Origin: Diphasiastrum complanatum
Taxonomy: Eukaryota > Streptophyta > Lycopodiopsida > Lycopodiales > Lycopodiaceae
NCBI GenBank assembly: GCA_029204225.1
Contig: CM055099.1
Coordinates: 60,487,919-60,551,918 of the forward strand
Length of the DNA: 64,000 nt
Direction of reading: 5' to 3'
The position numbers were made by a program, and so were the translations under genes. The notes beneath the pieces are model-generated. The model did not search any database. It was not told the DNA's origin and saw only the letters and a program-made list of their open reading frames with translations. The number at the start of each line of letters is the position of its first letter. The stretch's first letter is position 1. Shown one piece after another: positions 1 through 11,951 of the stretch.

Positions 1-1290
1 CAGATATACTTAAGAGATTCATGATCTGTCATAGCCACGAATTTAGATCCGTACAAATAATGTCTCCAAATCTTTAACGCATGGATGACAGCAAAAAGTT
101 GTTTCTCATAAGTAGAATACCTACTTTGAGCTGGGTCTAGCTTCTTGCTTTCGAAAGCCACAGGTCTACCATCCCGGTAAAGGACTGCGCCCACTAGCAT
201 TCGTTTCCACCAAGAAAGATCCGCTAGGGTCCACTATGTGTAAAATAGGGGCTGTAGTCACTAGAATCTGTTTCCACCAAGAAAGATCCGCTAGCGTCCA
301 CTATGTGTAAAATAGGGGCTGTAGACACCAACATCTTCAAAGCTTCAAAGCTTTAATTAAGTTCATCAATCCAAACAACAGGAGGACTGATCTTCGAATG
401 CCTTCCGGCCTTCTTCTTATTACCCTTCCTTAAGAAGATTCATTAGAGGCAATGCAACTGAGGCATAGTCTTTAATAAATTTATGGAAAAACCCTGTGAA
501 GCCCTAAAAAGATTTTACTTTCTTAATGGTTTCAGGATAGGCCAATCACGAACTTTCTGGACCTTATCGTAGTCGATCTCAAGACCTCGATCGGAAACAA
601 TATGTCCCAAATACTTGAGTCGAGTTTGAAAAAACTCACATTTAGACTCCTTAGCATAAAGCTTTGTCTGCCTTAGATTATCTAAGACTGTATGCAAATG
701 CGCTTCGTGCTCCTCAAGTGTCTTGCTATTGATCAGTATGTCATGTAAAAATACCACGAGAAACTTTCCCAGATATGGACAAAGAATATTGTTCATTGTC
801 TACTGGAAGGTTGTCGGGGCATTAGTTAGACCAAAGGGTAAAACTAAAAATTTGTAATGGCCATACCTAGTACGAAAACCAATTTTGGAAACACCCCCTT
901 GTGTATTCTAATTTGATGGTACCCTGACCTAAGGTCCAATTTGGTGAAATAATTAGCACCATTCAATTAGTCCATTAAGTCGTCCATCTGAGGCAAGGGA
1001 TAGCGGTTCTTAATTGTCATTTTATTAAGCTTTTTGTAATCGACACAAAGACGAATACCACCGTCTTTCTTGCCAGTTAGCAAAACAGGAGCTCCCCAAG
1101 GGGATTTACTAGGTCGAATATGGCCTTTATGCAGCAACTCCTTAAGTTGACTAGCAACTTCATCTTCTTCCTTCAGGCTCATCCTATAGGGAAGAAGCGA
1201 TACAGGAGAGTTGTCGGGAAGGAGACCTATGTGATGGTCTATGCCCCGTGAGGGGGGAAGACCCTCAGGCAACTGCATAGGGAATATATC
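1..1290 (-). pseudogene. Ty3/gypsy reverse transcriptase-RNase H remnant
   Basis: Reading leftward, 1278-967 carries the linker and RT start ([15 protein letters not shown], then [12 protein letters not shown] and [14 protein letters not shown]). 796-515 carries the RT palm and connection (KYLGHIVSDRGLEI). About 480-1 carries RNase H ([12 protein letters not shown], then a YEKQLFAVIHALK-like stretch). Frames change between these blocks and the middle of RT is disrupted. The catalytic box reads FLHDIL where family members have a Tyr-x-Asp-Asp core, so the first Asp is His. Protease and gag are absent on the right, and the window edge cuts the left. It is a dead fragment of a plant gypsy element. 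Confidence 0.9.
203..324. repeat. 55-bp direct duplication inside gypsy RNase H
   Basis: A block beginning GTTTCCACCAAGAAAGATCC occurs at 203-257 and again at 270-324 with about one mismatch, period 67. It duplicates part of the RNase H reading region and would have disrupted the protein. Confidence 0.85.
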
Positions 1291-3260
1291 GCTATACTCC
1301 TGTAGGCTGATATTCTATGAATATTCAAGCCATCTTGAAAAAGATACAGACTTAAGCCTAGAACTGGATCAGTCAAGTTCTGGCCTTTGTGCCATGTTGT
1401 AACGGCTTAAAGTTGTTTAGTTCTAAGCCTATGTCTAGAAGATTGGAACTTAAACTAGTTTGAATAAGTTCAACTTAAGTTAGTTCAGTTGTTTATGGTC
1501 CATTGGGGATTTGTCCCATGGTACCAAGTTAAGCCTATGCGGTCTATTTGTCCCATAGTGCCTTTTTGTAAGTGACCACCACTCCAAGTATATATAGGAG
1601 TGGAAGAGTCCATTTTGAGGAAGAACCTCATTTGCAATACATGCCTATCTTTCTCTTTGAGTGTTCTCCCTTGTGTGGTTTCATGTACTGTGTTACTTCA
1701 CATTGTATTGTATATTATTCATCTGGCAACAGGTTAAGTTAATCTAGGCCCTCCATTCTCTAGTAGGGTAAGCCTTAGAGGAGGAGATTTTAGGTTAATC
1801 CGTCATTGAATTACATTAAGCCGTCATTTGAGTCAGTTCCTAAGTAGAGAAACGAGAGAAGAGTGGATCTTGCCCGAAATACTCACCCACTCACTATAGA
1901 TCTTCTCATCCTTCAACCTCTCGGTTAGTTGAAAGCCATAGTCGAAAGCCACAATGCCTAGTCGGAGCCATAACGTGTTCTAGTTGGGAGTCCACCATAG
2001 CACTCGTTAGTTGGAGCCATTGCCAGATTTGAGGGATGCGAAAGCCAACATTGGCGTCGTTGCCACTCTTTTCTCGTTTTCTCTCTTGCTTGCTATTTTT
2101 TCCTTGCTTGTTGCTTTGCTAATACTTGCTTTTCGTATTCTTTATGCTTTTTGTTGCATCCCTTGTGTTTCTTGCACCTTCACTAGGTTTCAGGGTTTTT
2201 GACATCGTGATTGCTTGTTTTAGAGGCCTCTTCTTGCATGCCAGCAAGAACTCCACGAGTTTCCATAGAGGCTTGGAAGAGCTTCCATGTTCTTGCCATC
2301 CACGAGGTTATTGTGCTATGAGTTTCTTCTATTCAAAGGTTTCCATAGAGGTTTAGGGAAGGATCAGCGAGCTCCCACGAGTTTTTGTGCTAGCCATGCA
2401 TTTTGGCACATCAGAGGTGTTGGAGCTCCACGTGATTTGCAAGCAGCCGAGTTTTGAGCAACCAACGCAAGTTTTGAGCAGGGTTTTGGTGAAGCCACCA
2501 GTGCTTTGATCAGCCACGCCTCGCCATCAGCCACTCGTTTTGCCTTGCTATCCAACCACGCATTTCCTTCCATCAAAGAGCACGATACCCATCCAACCAC
2601 GCGCTTTTGAAAGAGCGGAATTCAACAAAAGGGTTTTGTCTGCAGCTTACCATAGCCACACATTTACAGATTCCTTTGTTGATTGAGATTAGTGTAATGT
2701 GGACAGAAGAGGTTAAGCTGCTTTCTACACAGCTAGCTTTCAATTTTAGTCACCTGTTTGTTTTTGAATGATCGCTTACATCTGCGTTTTTTAGCCTGGT
2801 TTAGTTTGTTAGATGCTTCATGCATACTTGCATCTATAGCACTTCTTGCAATCTTTTCACAGTGTTTTCATGCTTGCATCCTCCTTCAGCCCTGTGCACT
2901 TAAGTGGTGTTCATCGACATTTTTAGACATTTTTAGCGGTTTTCATAGACATTTTCCCGGCTGTTTTTTCATACTTCATCGATTTTGCGCATAGTTTTTC
3001 GGTTGTTTTTCCGATTTTAGAGGGTTTTGTCATCCATATTTCAGCCATTTCTAGCCATTTTTTCAGTCATTTTCAGTGGGTTTCCGACTTATTTTTACTA
3101 CATCTTTTTCATTAGTATTCATAGTCGTTTACAGTTCATTTTTCACCTTCCGAGTCATGTATGAGTCATAATCCTTTGCGAGTCATCTTTTGTGCGAGTA
3201 CCCCACGGTTTCTAGCTCCACACGGTTGTGCAAATCATCTTCTGTGCAAGTACTTCCTGT
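1290..3260 (+). other. No gene recognised; LTR/leader-like sequence
   Basis: No conserved coding region is seen. 1390-1740 looks like a plus-strand LTR: a possible start TGTTGTAACGG near 1394, a TATA box (TATATATAGGAG) near 1589, then a T-rich stretch. No convincing primer site follows. 2010-3200 is T-rich with many short repeated phrases (ATTTTT, CCACGAG) and only low-complexity open frames. It is probably untranslated leader of a retroelement joined to the copia gag that starts at about 3262. Confidence 0.4.
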
Positions 3261-3261
3261 G

Positions 3262-4644
3262 TTGGAAGATCAGCTGACGAATCTGCAGTGGGATGGACAA
3301 GATCTCATCTCTTTTGTGAGAAAGATGAAGGATCTGTTTCTATCACTACACAACTCAGGAGCAGAGAATGCAGTATCAGCTGAGAAGCAGCTCACATATC
3401 TGTTGAGAGCCTTACCCAGATCTTTCCAGACGACACGGACCCTGTTCGTGAAAGATCCTACCATGAACCTCGAAAAGGCGATTGTCGAGATTCAAAAGGA
3501 AGTCGAGTCCAGAGAGCATCTTGATCACAAAAATGGTTCTGACCAGGCACTCTACGACAATAGAGAAATCAAAGAAACAATCAAAGCCTAAGAGGGAGTC
3601 GAATCAGAGGCAGGATCGTGACCAACAAGCAGAGGGGACCAGAAAAAGCAATTGGAAGACCAAAGGGAGGTCGAAACAACAAGATGTCGACAAGAAGACC
3701 AGCATGAGATGCAGAGGAAACGAGCATACAGTAGATATCTGCTGGCTCAATCCCAAGATTGAGTGTATCCATTGCCATAAGAAGGGTCATGCAGCCATGG
3801 ATTGCCACCATAACCCAAGAAACAGATCAGCACAGAACAGATAGGAGAATGATAATAGTTCCTCCTATGTCGAGGAGTCCGAGAGTTCAAAGATGGGCGA
3901 AGAAAGAACGAACAAAAATTGTTCGACCGCCTACATCTGTGAAGATGTGTGTGCATTATCAACGTCTGACACACACGAGGTGATCCTGGATTTAGGAGCC
4001 ACCTCACACTTCGTGACATCAAGACGAATCATATCTGATTTCAGAAGTGCAGATCCCTCAAGATTCATAGTTCTTGGAGATGGATCCAAACATCAGGTGA
4101 ACGATATTGGTTCACTCTGGCTCAACACCAACGGCAGAGACAAATGACTCGAAGACGTTCTATTCGTGCCAACTCTACAACAAGACTTGTTCTCTGTAGC
4201 AAGAATAACAGATGTAGGGATGCGTGTGACGTTTTCTAATGAAGCATGCAACGTGATTGATGCCAACACCAGCACTCTCATTGCTCAAGGCAGAAGGAAA
4301 GGGAACCTATATCATCTGAAGGTACGCCTACTTGCAGGACTCGTGATGACTCGCCAGACACTCTTTGACACAAAAGACTCTGTCACATGAACTCAATGGC
4401 ACCCTACCAGACAAGTCATCATAGAGTAATAACAGGGGTTAGCATCTCGAATGCAACCAATTCGGCCACCTGTGATGCATGTTTGAAAGGCAAGATGTCA
4501 CACACACCATTCGTCAAAGACTCCTACAGAACGACAAAGATTCTGGAACTAGTGCACTCTAACATCTGCGGTCCATTCAACGTGATCTCAGTAGGAGGTT
4601 CAAAAGACTATATAACCTTCATTGATGACTATAGCAAGTTTGCC
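3262..4644 (+). pseudogene. Ty1/copia copy I: gag-protease-integrase fragment
   Basis: First of three related copies. Gag starts at about 3262 (VLEDQLTNLQWDGQDL) and shifts frame near 3570. A CX2CX4HX4C zinc knuckle lies near 3765-3810 (CIHCHKKGHAAMDC), preceded by a damaged second one. Protease near 3980-4020 reads DLGATSHF, so the Ser of DSGAT is Leu. A stop follows at about 4145. The integrase N-terminal zinc motif (HMNSM...CDACLKGK) and DIGP-like start run from 4385, and homology ends at YITFIDDYSKFA near 4644. RT and RNase H are missing. Copy II has an intact DSGATSHF. Confidence 0.9.
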
Positions 4645-4849
4645 AGACGTAGAGATCGTGGCTCAGAACGTCACAAGCTCTTCATGATTGGGGACAGAAT
4701 CATATCGTTCTGTAGAATCATGATTTCGTAGTTAAGATCGATCCTGATACCTAGATCACAAAGCCTATTGACCAAAGAGCCATGATTTCAAGCTTTGCAA
4801 CTACAATCCATTCTGACAGCAGTCAGATGACGGACGTCGTAAGAGGAGA

Positions 4850-5986
4850 ATTGTGATACGTGATGATTCGCAAACGGATGTAGTAAACTAGACTGAAGCC
4901 CTAGCTACTGTTACATACCTATGTAACTAGAAGTACTTCAGACCCCTATTAGTCCATTTAGTGTTGGGGGCTTAATGGCAAGGTACCCTTAGGATTAAGG
5001 GTATGTGCTTTTGGATAAGGACAGACAAGTGATTATACCTTAGTCGAAGGTATGGAGTCACGTGACCCTTGGATAAGAGGTACCCTTAGTATTAAGGGTA
5101 GGTGACTTAGATTAAGGTACTAGTGTCCTTGGTGAAGGACAGGTAGGTGTCTATGCCTTGAATGGAGGTATGGAACCTAGAGAGGTGTTAGAAAGTCATT
5201 GGATGACTATTTTTTTAAACCTTGGGTCTCAACCTTGAACCATATAACTTTATTGGTCTAGGACCAAAGTATACTTGCACAACTCGGGCAATGGGACCTA
5301 GTAGGAGGTCGCCCTTCTAAAGTGTCCATTGAGTTCCCAACTCTCACAAGAAAGGTTTTCATAGAGTCATAGGTTATGGAAGGAGTCTCTTGACCTTCCA
5401 TAAGCCTATGGAGGCTCTTGGAGATTCTTTAACTCTCCTAGGCTTCTCTCTCTCTCATTGGATGAGTATGGAACTCCATAGTGCATTGGAGGGGTCCATG
5501 GCCATCTATATGAGGGTAGTAGGGCGCCCATTGGGAGGGGAAAGATCTCTCTTGTTGGCGATGCTTATGCTCTAGTGTTGCTACTAGTGTGTATAGTGTT
5601 TTTTTGTGGTAGTATGCTTAAGGTTTGGATCTTGCTTATGGTATGAGACATAAGTAAAGTTTGGATCTTGAGTATGCTATGGAGTGTTGTGGTATGCTTG
5701 TGATTTGTTTATGGTTAGCAAGGGGGTGCTAGATAGGTCTTGCTTGGAGCTTGGAACTAGCTATGGTTGGGTGGTGAATACTTGAGGCCAGCTTGTTATC
5801 TATCTTTGTGTTTAAAGAGTAGGGACACAGGTGGAGGAGAGATCCTTGGAGGCTTGCAGATCCTTACTTGCAGGTGGAGGCATCCTAGCTTGGAGTTAGG
5901 GAGCATCTTGAAGCTTGCAGATTGCTTGGAGGACATTTGGAGGCTCTACCTTGGATTTGGAAGACTTCCTCACCTCTACTTGTAAA
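4850..5986 (+). mobile_element. Probable 5' LTR of gypsy element
   Basis: Non-coding block immediately before a primer-binding site and a gypsy gag, so it is placed as the 5' LTR. The right edge is set by the primer site at 5989. The left edge is uncertain; TGATACGTGATG near 4853 is a candidate. Two copies of a palindromic box, ACCCTTAGGATTAAGGGT at 4985-5002 and its one-base variant at 5082-5099, lie in the putative U3. The end lacks a clean CA. The 200 bp to the left (4645-4850) holds nothing recognisable. Confidence 0.6.
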
Positions 5987-5988
5987 AG

Positions 5989-6000
5989 TGGTATCAGAGC
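5989..6000 (+). other. Primer-binding site, initiator-Met tRNA type
   Basis: TGGTATCAGAGC is complementary to the 3' end of plant initiator methionine tRNA, the usual primer of plant LTR retrotransposons. It lies about 990 bp before the gag start, which fixes the orientation as plus. Confidence 0.9.
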
Positions 6001-6985
6001 TAGACAAAGGATGGTAACCTTTCTAACCTTATTCAAGTTCTATTAAAATCACCAACTAATTTTTTTTAGGGAAGATTATTGGCTTTTCTAGTTGTAGGAA
6101 GCTTGTAGTTGAAGTATCCAATGAATCTAGTTCTCTTTGGAAGAGAGTACTGATGCTTTTAGAATTGTTTTGGGGCTGATTTTTTATCATGTTAGAGAAG
6201 TTTTAAACTGGGCTTTAGATTTTTAAAAGTTCTGGGATGGTTAGAGTAAGTCTTCTTCTATATACACAATTTTTTTTTTGCAAAAGGATTGATTCTAGCT
6301 ATGTGTTTTGATCAAAACTAGTGTTTTTTTTTTGCATAAACGAAGCGTTTGAAGTTCTGCATTTCATTTTGAAATTCTATTTTTCAGACTTGTAAATCTG
6401 AAAATCAAAGCTAAAAAGTGAAGTTTTCATCTAAACTTCATTAGTTACACCTTTCTATCTCCTAGTTTCATGAAAATGGCAATGTAGGAAGGGAATAGTA
6501 GTGTAACTTTGCATAAAACAAGTTTTAAAGTTTTATTTTTTGTCATTATGAAGTTTGATCTGTAAATCTGAAAATCAGATCTGAAAATTGAAGTTTTCAT
6601 AAGCTTCATTAGTTATCCATTTCTAGACACTAGTTTCATGGATTTGGAAATCTAAAATAGTGAGAAATGTGAAAACTTTGGTTGCTTTGAAAATGACAAA
6701 TGGAATTGGAATTGGAATGAGAACTTCATGTAAACATTAGCTTGGATTAGTTAATTGAAGTTTACATAAAGATTTGGTTTTCATTTTTGCTTTTGATTAA
6801 GGCAAATGTAGCTTGCTGCTGTTTTCCTTTTAAACTTGGATTGAACTTACAAACAATAAGATTGAATGAATAGAAGTAAATGCTTTTTTATTTGCATTGG
6901 ATGTAACAATTGAAGCATTTCTATCATTTTAATTTGAGCACTTGTTGTTGTATTTGCATAATAGGAAAATACACAAGCAACCCCA
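6001..6985 (+). repeat. Gypsy leader with internal duplication
   Basis: T-rich untranslated leader between primer site and gag. Two similar blocks at about 6394-6479 and 6561-6648 share TGTAAATCTGAAAATCA, GAAGTTTTCAT, CTTCATTAGTTA and TAGTTTCATG, with a period near 167. No other gene is visible. Confidence 0.7.
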
Positions 6986-8110
6986 ATGGATCAAACCAAT
7001 GAAAACCCAACATTTGATCTATCAAGCCCATCCAATGTGGCGCAAGCTCGTGAACTTTTATACCAACAAATTCAAGCCACTAATAAGCAGCTTCTTGAAA
7101 TTAATCAAAGAAACCAAGACTTAGAGTCTAGATTAGCCAATAAAAAAAAGGATGTAGTTCCACCTCCCGTAAAAGTGTTTACGGGGGAGAAGAAAGATAG
7201 GAACTTACAAGTGGTAAGTTCTTGGCTAAATGTTTGGAACAAATACTTTGCCATGAACCAATTCCCTGAATGTGAAAACACTGTCACCATGTTCCTTGAA
7301 GGAAGAGCCTTAGTTTGGTGGGATGACTTAGTTGCAAAGGGCAATCAACCTTGTACATGGGACGATTTTTGTAAGCTTTTTAGGGATTATTTTCTACCAC
7401 TTTTAGATGACTATGAACACTTCCGAAATTTGAGTCATCTAACCATGAATAAAAGTTTGGAACAATTTATTCAAGATTTTCATGAGTACCTGAATCCACT
7501 TTATAGTGACATTCCACCTAAGGTACAAATGTTAATGCTCATTGATGGGTTACCAAAAGATTATCAAGTGGATGTTCGTAGGAACCATCCAAAAACCCTA
7601 GAAGATGCTATAAGGGCTACAAAATACTTTGATGACACACCTAAGCCACCTAGGAGTCAACAGCCTAATGAGCAGAAAAAAGGTTTTCAATTTAAGAGGA
7701 AAGATAGGGAAGCTGTTAGTGAAACACATCCCAATTCCAACAATTCTAAGAAAACCAAAAAAAACTTAAAAAACTATCAAGGTGGCAATGATAAACCTGA
7801 AGCTCGTAAGAAAAATCTGTGCTTCAAGTGCAATGACGAGGGTCACCTTGCACGTGATTGCGTCAAAAAACAAGCTTCAACCTCAAGCAATCTATCTCGA
7901 AGTAATGAGATGGATGTTTGTTTCATTAGTTCTTTAGTTTTTGGACCTAATGACCTTATTTGCATTAAAGGTAAAGTTAATGATCAAGTTCTTAATATTT
8001 TTTTTGACACGAGATTCACTCATAACTTTATTAATGTAAATTTGGTGCAGACACTAACTACTAGAAAAAGTGAGAAAAAAATATCATGTGACAATGGCAT
8101 CGGAAAGTAA
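6986..8110 (+). CDS. Gypsy gag with truncated protease
   Basis: An uninterrupted 374-codon frame, the best preserved retroelement ORF here. Residues about 55-215 match the retrotransposon gag (capsid) domain: ALVWWDDLVAKGNQPCTWDDF, then SLEQFIQDFHEYLNPLY and LIDGLPKDYQVDVRR. A zinc knuckle of form CX2CX4HX4C is at about residue 276 (CFKCNDEGHLARDC), for RNA binding in the particle. A protease-like start follows (FFDTRFTHNF where FDSGATHNF is usual), so the catalytic DSG is lost. Gypsy homology stops near 8065 and the last codons run into the start of the next LTR. The start ATG at 6986 lies just after the leader, with no upstream homology. The element is truncated by the copia at 8108. Confidence 0.88.
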   Translation: MDQTNENPTFDLSSPSNVAQARELLYQQIQATNKQLLEINQRNQDLESRLANKKKDVVPPPVKVFTGEKKDRNLQVVSSWLNVWNKYFAMNQFPECENTVTMFLEGRALVWWDDLVAKGNQPCTWDDFCKLFRDYFLPLLDDYEHFRNLSHLTMNKSLEQFIQDFHEYLNPLYSDIPPKVQMLMLIDGLPKDYQVDVRRNHPKTLEDAIRATKYFDDTPKPPRSQQPNEQKKGFQFKRKDREAVSETHPNSNNSKKTKKNLKNYQGGNDKPEARKKNLCFKCNDEGHLARDCVKKQASTSSNLSRSNEMDVCFISSLVFGPNDLICIKGKVNDQVLNIFFDTRFTHNFINVNLVQTLTTRKSEKKISCDNGIGK

Positions 8111-9044
8111 TTAAAGAAACACAACGTTTCTATTAACAAAGCTTTGATAGCTTTCAGCCCGCGCTTTGACGAAAATGTTCACAAACACAAAAGTCAAAAG
8201 ACACGAAGCGAGAATGTTTGCGAACATCCTGACGAGAAGACACAAACGCGAAAGATTTGCGAAAGAGAATTTTTTGCAGTACAGCAGGAGAAAGTCAGAC
8301 GACGCGAAAGTCAAAAGACACGAGGCGACACGAAAATCGTTGCGACAACATCTTCTGCCCTCACACTCCAAAAAGGACCGGCAAGATCATGCAAGTACCC
8401 AGAAGTACAGACATCTGATCTGATAGCATGACATCAGCAGATACACTCTAGGTCGTGGCTAATTTGCCACTCTTGTAATTCATGATTAGTTGTAGATGTT
8501 TAATCACTCTAATCTAGAAGTTACACGACGTGACTATATACTTTCTGGATGATACTTGATACATACATGAAGAAGTCTAATGCTAGTAAGCAAGAAGACG
8601 AAAATACAGAATATGAGTTCGCTTGTGTGCGAGACAATTTTCTGCATAGGATTTGTAGATCCACAGGTCCGCTAGTAAGCGAGACACGAACTCGTGGGAG
8701 AACTGTATATCTCTCACGCCAACGCACTGCGTGGATCTACATGTAGTGCTTGAAGAATCAGAAGAATCAATAGATAATTTTGTAGCCGTTGTGCACATAT
8801 CACTCTTATCATGTATGATCTTGAATGCAAATTAGTCTGCTGTTATTCGTGTGTCTAATTCACTTGCTCATCTAATATCGCACCTTGGTTTGAATTTTTG
8901 TTGAATGTTGTGTTAATCTTAAACGTAGATCAACAATGTCTGTCTACTTCCTGGAGGACTGTAGGAATGATACAACTGGTAGTGACCAGCAATCATATCT
9001 GAAATCCATCCGAATTGTTTGCTTTCACGTTTGTTTTTGCATCA
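8108..9044 (+). mobile_element. 5' LTR of copia copy II
   Basis: The right end is clear: it finishes in CA at 9043-9044, one base before the primer site. The left end is set by similarity to the LTR start of copy III (TGAACAAACAAAGTGTTTCTG on the minus strand at 11938), aligning at about 8108. The LTR is about 937 bp and rich in ACGAAAGTC/GCGAAC-type motifs. The first ~320 bp also match 11612-11938 in inverted orientation. Confidence 0.8.
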
Positions 9045-9045
9045 G

Positions 9046-9058
9046 TGGTATCAGAGCC
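9046..9058 (+). other. Primer-binding site of copia copy II
   Basis: TGGTATCAGAGCC, complementary to the initiator-Met tRNA 3' end, one base after the LTR end CA. Confidence 0.93.
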
Positions 9059-9155
9059 TACCTTGTCATAGTCTGATGTAGCCAAGAAGTTATCAGATCT
9101 AGGAGGCCAACATTTAAACAAACAACCATCAACAAGAGAACACACTTCAAAAGCA

Positions 9156-11610
9156 ATGGCTTCAATCAACAACATACAAAGCAAGATCTGTATAGTTTTG
9201 GATTCTTCCAAATCTAATTTTCTAGCCTGGAAAGTTAAGACATCATTGATACTCAAGGGTGAAGGTTTATTCCCCTGGGTGGATGACACAGAGGAGATCC
9301 CTAAAACATCAGACAAAGAGCTACACGAGAGAGAAAAATGACAAGGCAGTAGCCTTGTTGTCATCTTCCATTGAAGATAGTCTCACACTTGACCTGGCTA
9401 CACTCTCCAAAGCTAAGGAGATGTAGGATGCACTGCTCACGAGATTTTAAACGAAATCAAGAAGTCAAATAATGATGCTGGAAGATCAACGGACAAATCT
9501 ACAGTGGGATGAGAAAGACCTCACTTCTTTTGTAAGGAAGATGAAGGATCTATTTCTATCACTACATAACTCTGGAGAAGAGAACACAGTGTCAGCTGAG
9601 AAGCAGCTCACTTACTTGTTGAGAGCCTTACCCAGATTTTTCTAGACAACCAGAACCCCTGCTCGCGAAAGATCCTACAATAACCCTCAAAAAGACAATT
9701 GTCGAGATTTGAGAGGAAGTCGAGGCCAGAGAACACCTTGATCACAAGGATGGTTCTGACCAGGCCCTCTACAACAACAAAGAAAAATCCAAGAAAATAG
9801 TTCAAGCCTAAGAGGGAGTCAATCAAAGGCAGGATCGTGATCAGCAAGCAGAGGGGACCTGCAAAGGCAACTGGAAGAGCAAATGGAGGTCGAAACAACA
9901 AGGTGGAGAAAAGAAGACTTGCGTGAGATGCAGAAGAGATGGGCACACAGTTGATACATGCTGGCTCAATCCAAAAATTGAGTGTATCCACTACCACAAG
10001 AAGGATCATGTAGCCTTGGATTGTCGTTGAATCTGAGGAACAAATCAGCACAGAACAGACATGAGAACAGCAACAGTCCATCTTATGTCGAGGAGCCTGA
10101 GAGTTCAAAAATGATTGTTCGACCACCTATATTTGTAAAGACATGTGTGCAACGTCAACATCTGACACACATGAGGTGATCCTAGATTCAGGAGCGACCT
10201 CACACTTCGTGACATCAAGACAAATTATGTATGATTTCAGAAGTGCAGATCTTTCAAGATCATTGTTCTTAGAGATAGATCCAAACATCAAGTGAACGGT
10301 ATTGGTTCACTCTGGCTCAACACGAATGACAGAGACAAACGGCTTGAAGACGTTTTGTTCGCGCCTACACTATAGCAAGACCTGCTTTCTGTGGCAAAGA
10401 TAGCTGATGCAGGGATGCGTGTGACGTTTTCTGACGAAGCATGCAACGTGATTGACGCTAGTACCAGTACATTGATCGCTCAAGGCAAAAGGAAAGGAAG
10501 CCTATATCATCTGAAGGTACGCCTACCTACTAATCAGGTGCATCAGACTCATGATGACTCCCCAGACACTCTGTGGCACAGAATACTCTGTCACATGAAC
10601 TCAATGGCACTTTACCAAGCAAGCCATCATGGAGCGATAACAGGGGTTAGCATCTCGAATGCAACCAGTTCGACCACCTGTGATGTATGTTGGAAGGGCA
10701 AGATGTCATGCACTCCATTAATCAAAGACTTCTACAGAATGACCAAGATTTTGGAGTTAGTGCTTTCTGACATCTGCGGACCATTCAATGTGATCTCAGT
10801 AGGAGGTTCAAAGTATTATATAACCTTCATTGATGACTATAGTAATTTTGTCAGAGTGTATTTTATTCAGAATAAATCCGAAGCACTTGATAAATTCACA
10901 GAATATGTGAATTGGGCTGAGAGATGTACAGGCAACAAGGTTAAGCAGATCAGGACAGATCAAGGTGGTGAATACATCTCGAATTGCTTCACTGACTTCT
11001 GCAATGATCGTGACATCATTCACAGAAGGACTGCAGCCTATACACCGCAGCACAACGATGTTGCAGAGAGGAAAAATAGGACCCTGATGGAAGCTGCCAG
11101 ATGTGTCCCTCACACAACACCACACGAGTTATGGTGGGGTAGAAAGCCCAACTTGTCTCACATCAGAGTCTTTGGCTGTGCAACTTATGCACATATTCTT
11201 TATAAGCTTCGAAAGAAGCTTGATGAGTAAGCTAAAAATGGATTTTTGGTAGGTTATGACAACAATTTATCATACTACAGAGTCTACATGCTAGACACAA
11301 ACACTGCGAAAATAGTGAGAGATGTCAGATTTGATGAGAGCATGACGATGGCCAATGACGATCCTATCAACTATGAGGTTCTGGAGAGACAGTACTATGA
11401 TTTGACACCAGTGACAGAGGGAGCAGAAGACGAATATGAAAACGGAGATTTTCGAGTTGCTTCACATTCGATGACGAATCTAGAGACAAAAGATTCGAGA
11501 GACAGCCTACTGTTACAATTCTTGTAAACCAGGATGGTTCCAGACCGAGAAGAGCAGACAAAGACAAAGACATTGTTGTCCCATTGGAATTAGAATGTCA
11601 ACAAGACCAC
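9156..11610 (+). pseudogene. Ty1/copia copy II: gag, protease, integrase
   Basis: Gag starts at 9156 (MASINNIQSK; NFLAWKVKTSLIL) and is broken by a shift near 9341. Zinc knuckle CVRCRRDGHTVDTC is near 9925-9965; the second knuckle has lost a Cys. Protease near 10180 is intact in motif (VILDSGATSHFVTS). The integrase frame 10391-11230 holds the HHCC zinc motif (HRILCHMNSM...CDVCWKGK), DIC and TDQGGEY catalytic region, and AERKNRTLMEAARC. An in-frame deletion of about 30 codons then joins RC to VPHTTPHELWWG, compared with copy III. Linker 11246-11527 matches copy III. Homology ends near STRPRRT at about 11610; RT and RNase H are lost at the junction with copy III. Confidence 0.9.
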
Positions 11611-11611
11611 G

Positions 11612-11938
11612 AAGAACTCTGTACTTTTGGTACTTGCGTGATCTCTGGTGGTACTCCTTGGAGCGTGAGGACAGAAAGAGTTTCGTTTTTACCGTTGGTT
11701 TCGTTTACCTCGTCCGCCTTTCTCTCGTATGGGACCGCAAGGGAATCTCGTTCATGGATCGTTCGTGTTCGCGAACCGTTCGTGTTCGTGAACCATTGGT
11801 CTTCGTCTTCGTTGACTTTCGTGTTCGCAAAACTCTTCGTGTTTCATGTCTTCAGATATTCGAGTTCGCGAACATGTTCGTCAGGCGAGGGGCCGTAAGC
11901 TAGCAAGGCTTTGTATTCAGAAACACTTTGTTTGTTCA
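11612..11938 (-). mobile_element. Truncated 3' LTR of copia copy III, with polypurine tract
   Basis: On the minus strand a purine run (TTGAGAGGGAGC, 11939-11950) is followed by TGAACAAACAAAG, the expected polypurine tract plus LTR start. About 325 bp match the beginning of the LTR at 8108, then the sequence stops at copy II coding DNA. About two thirds of the LTR is missing. Confidence 0.75.
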
Positions 11939-11951
11939 GCTCCCTCTCAAA

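Noticed and set aside
2011-2356. Hydrophobic overlapping open frames
   Set aside because: T-rich low-complexity sequence in likely leader DNA; hydrophobicity follows from base composition.
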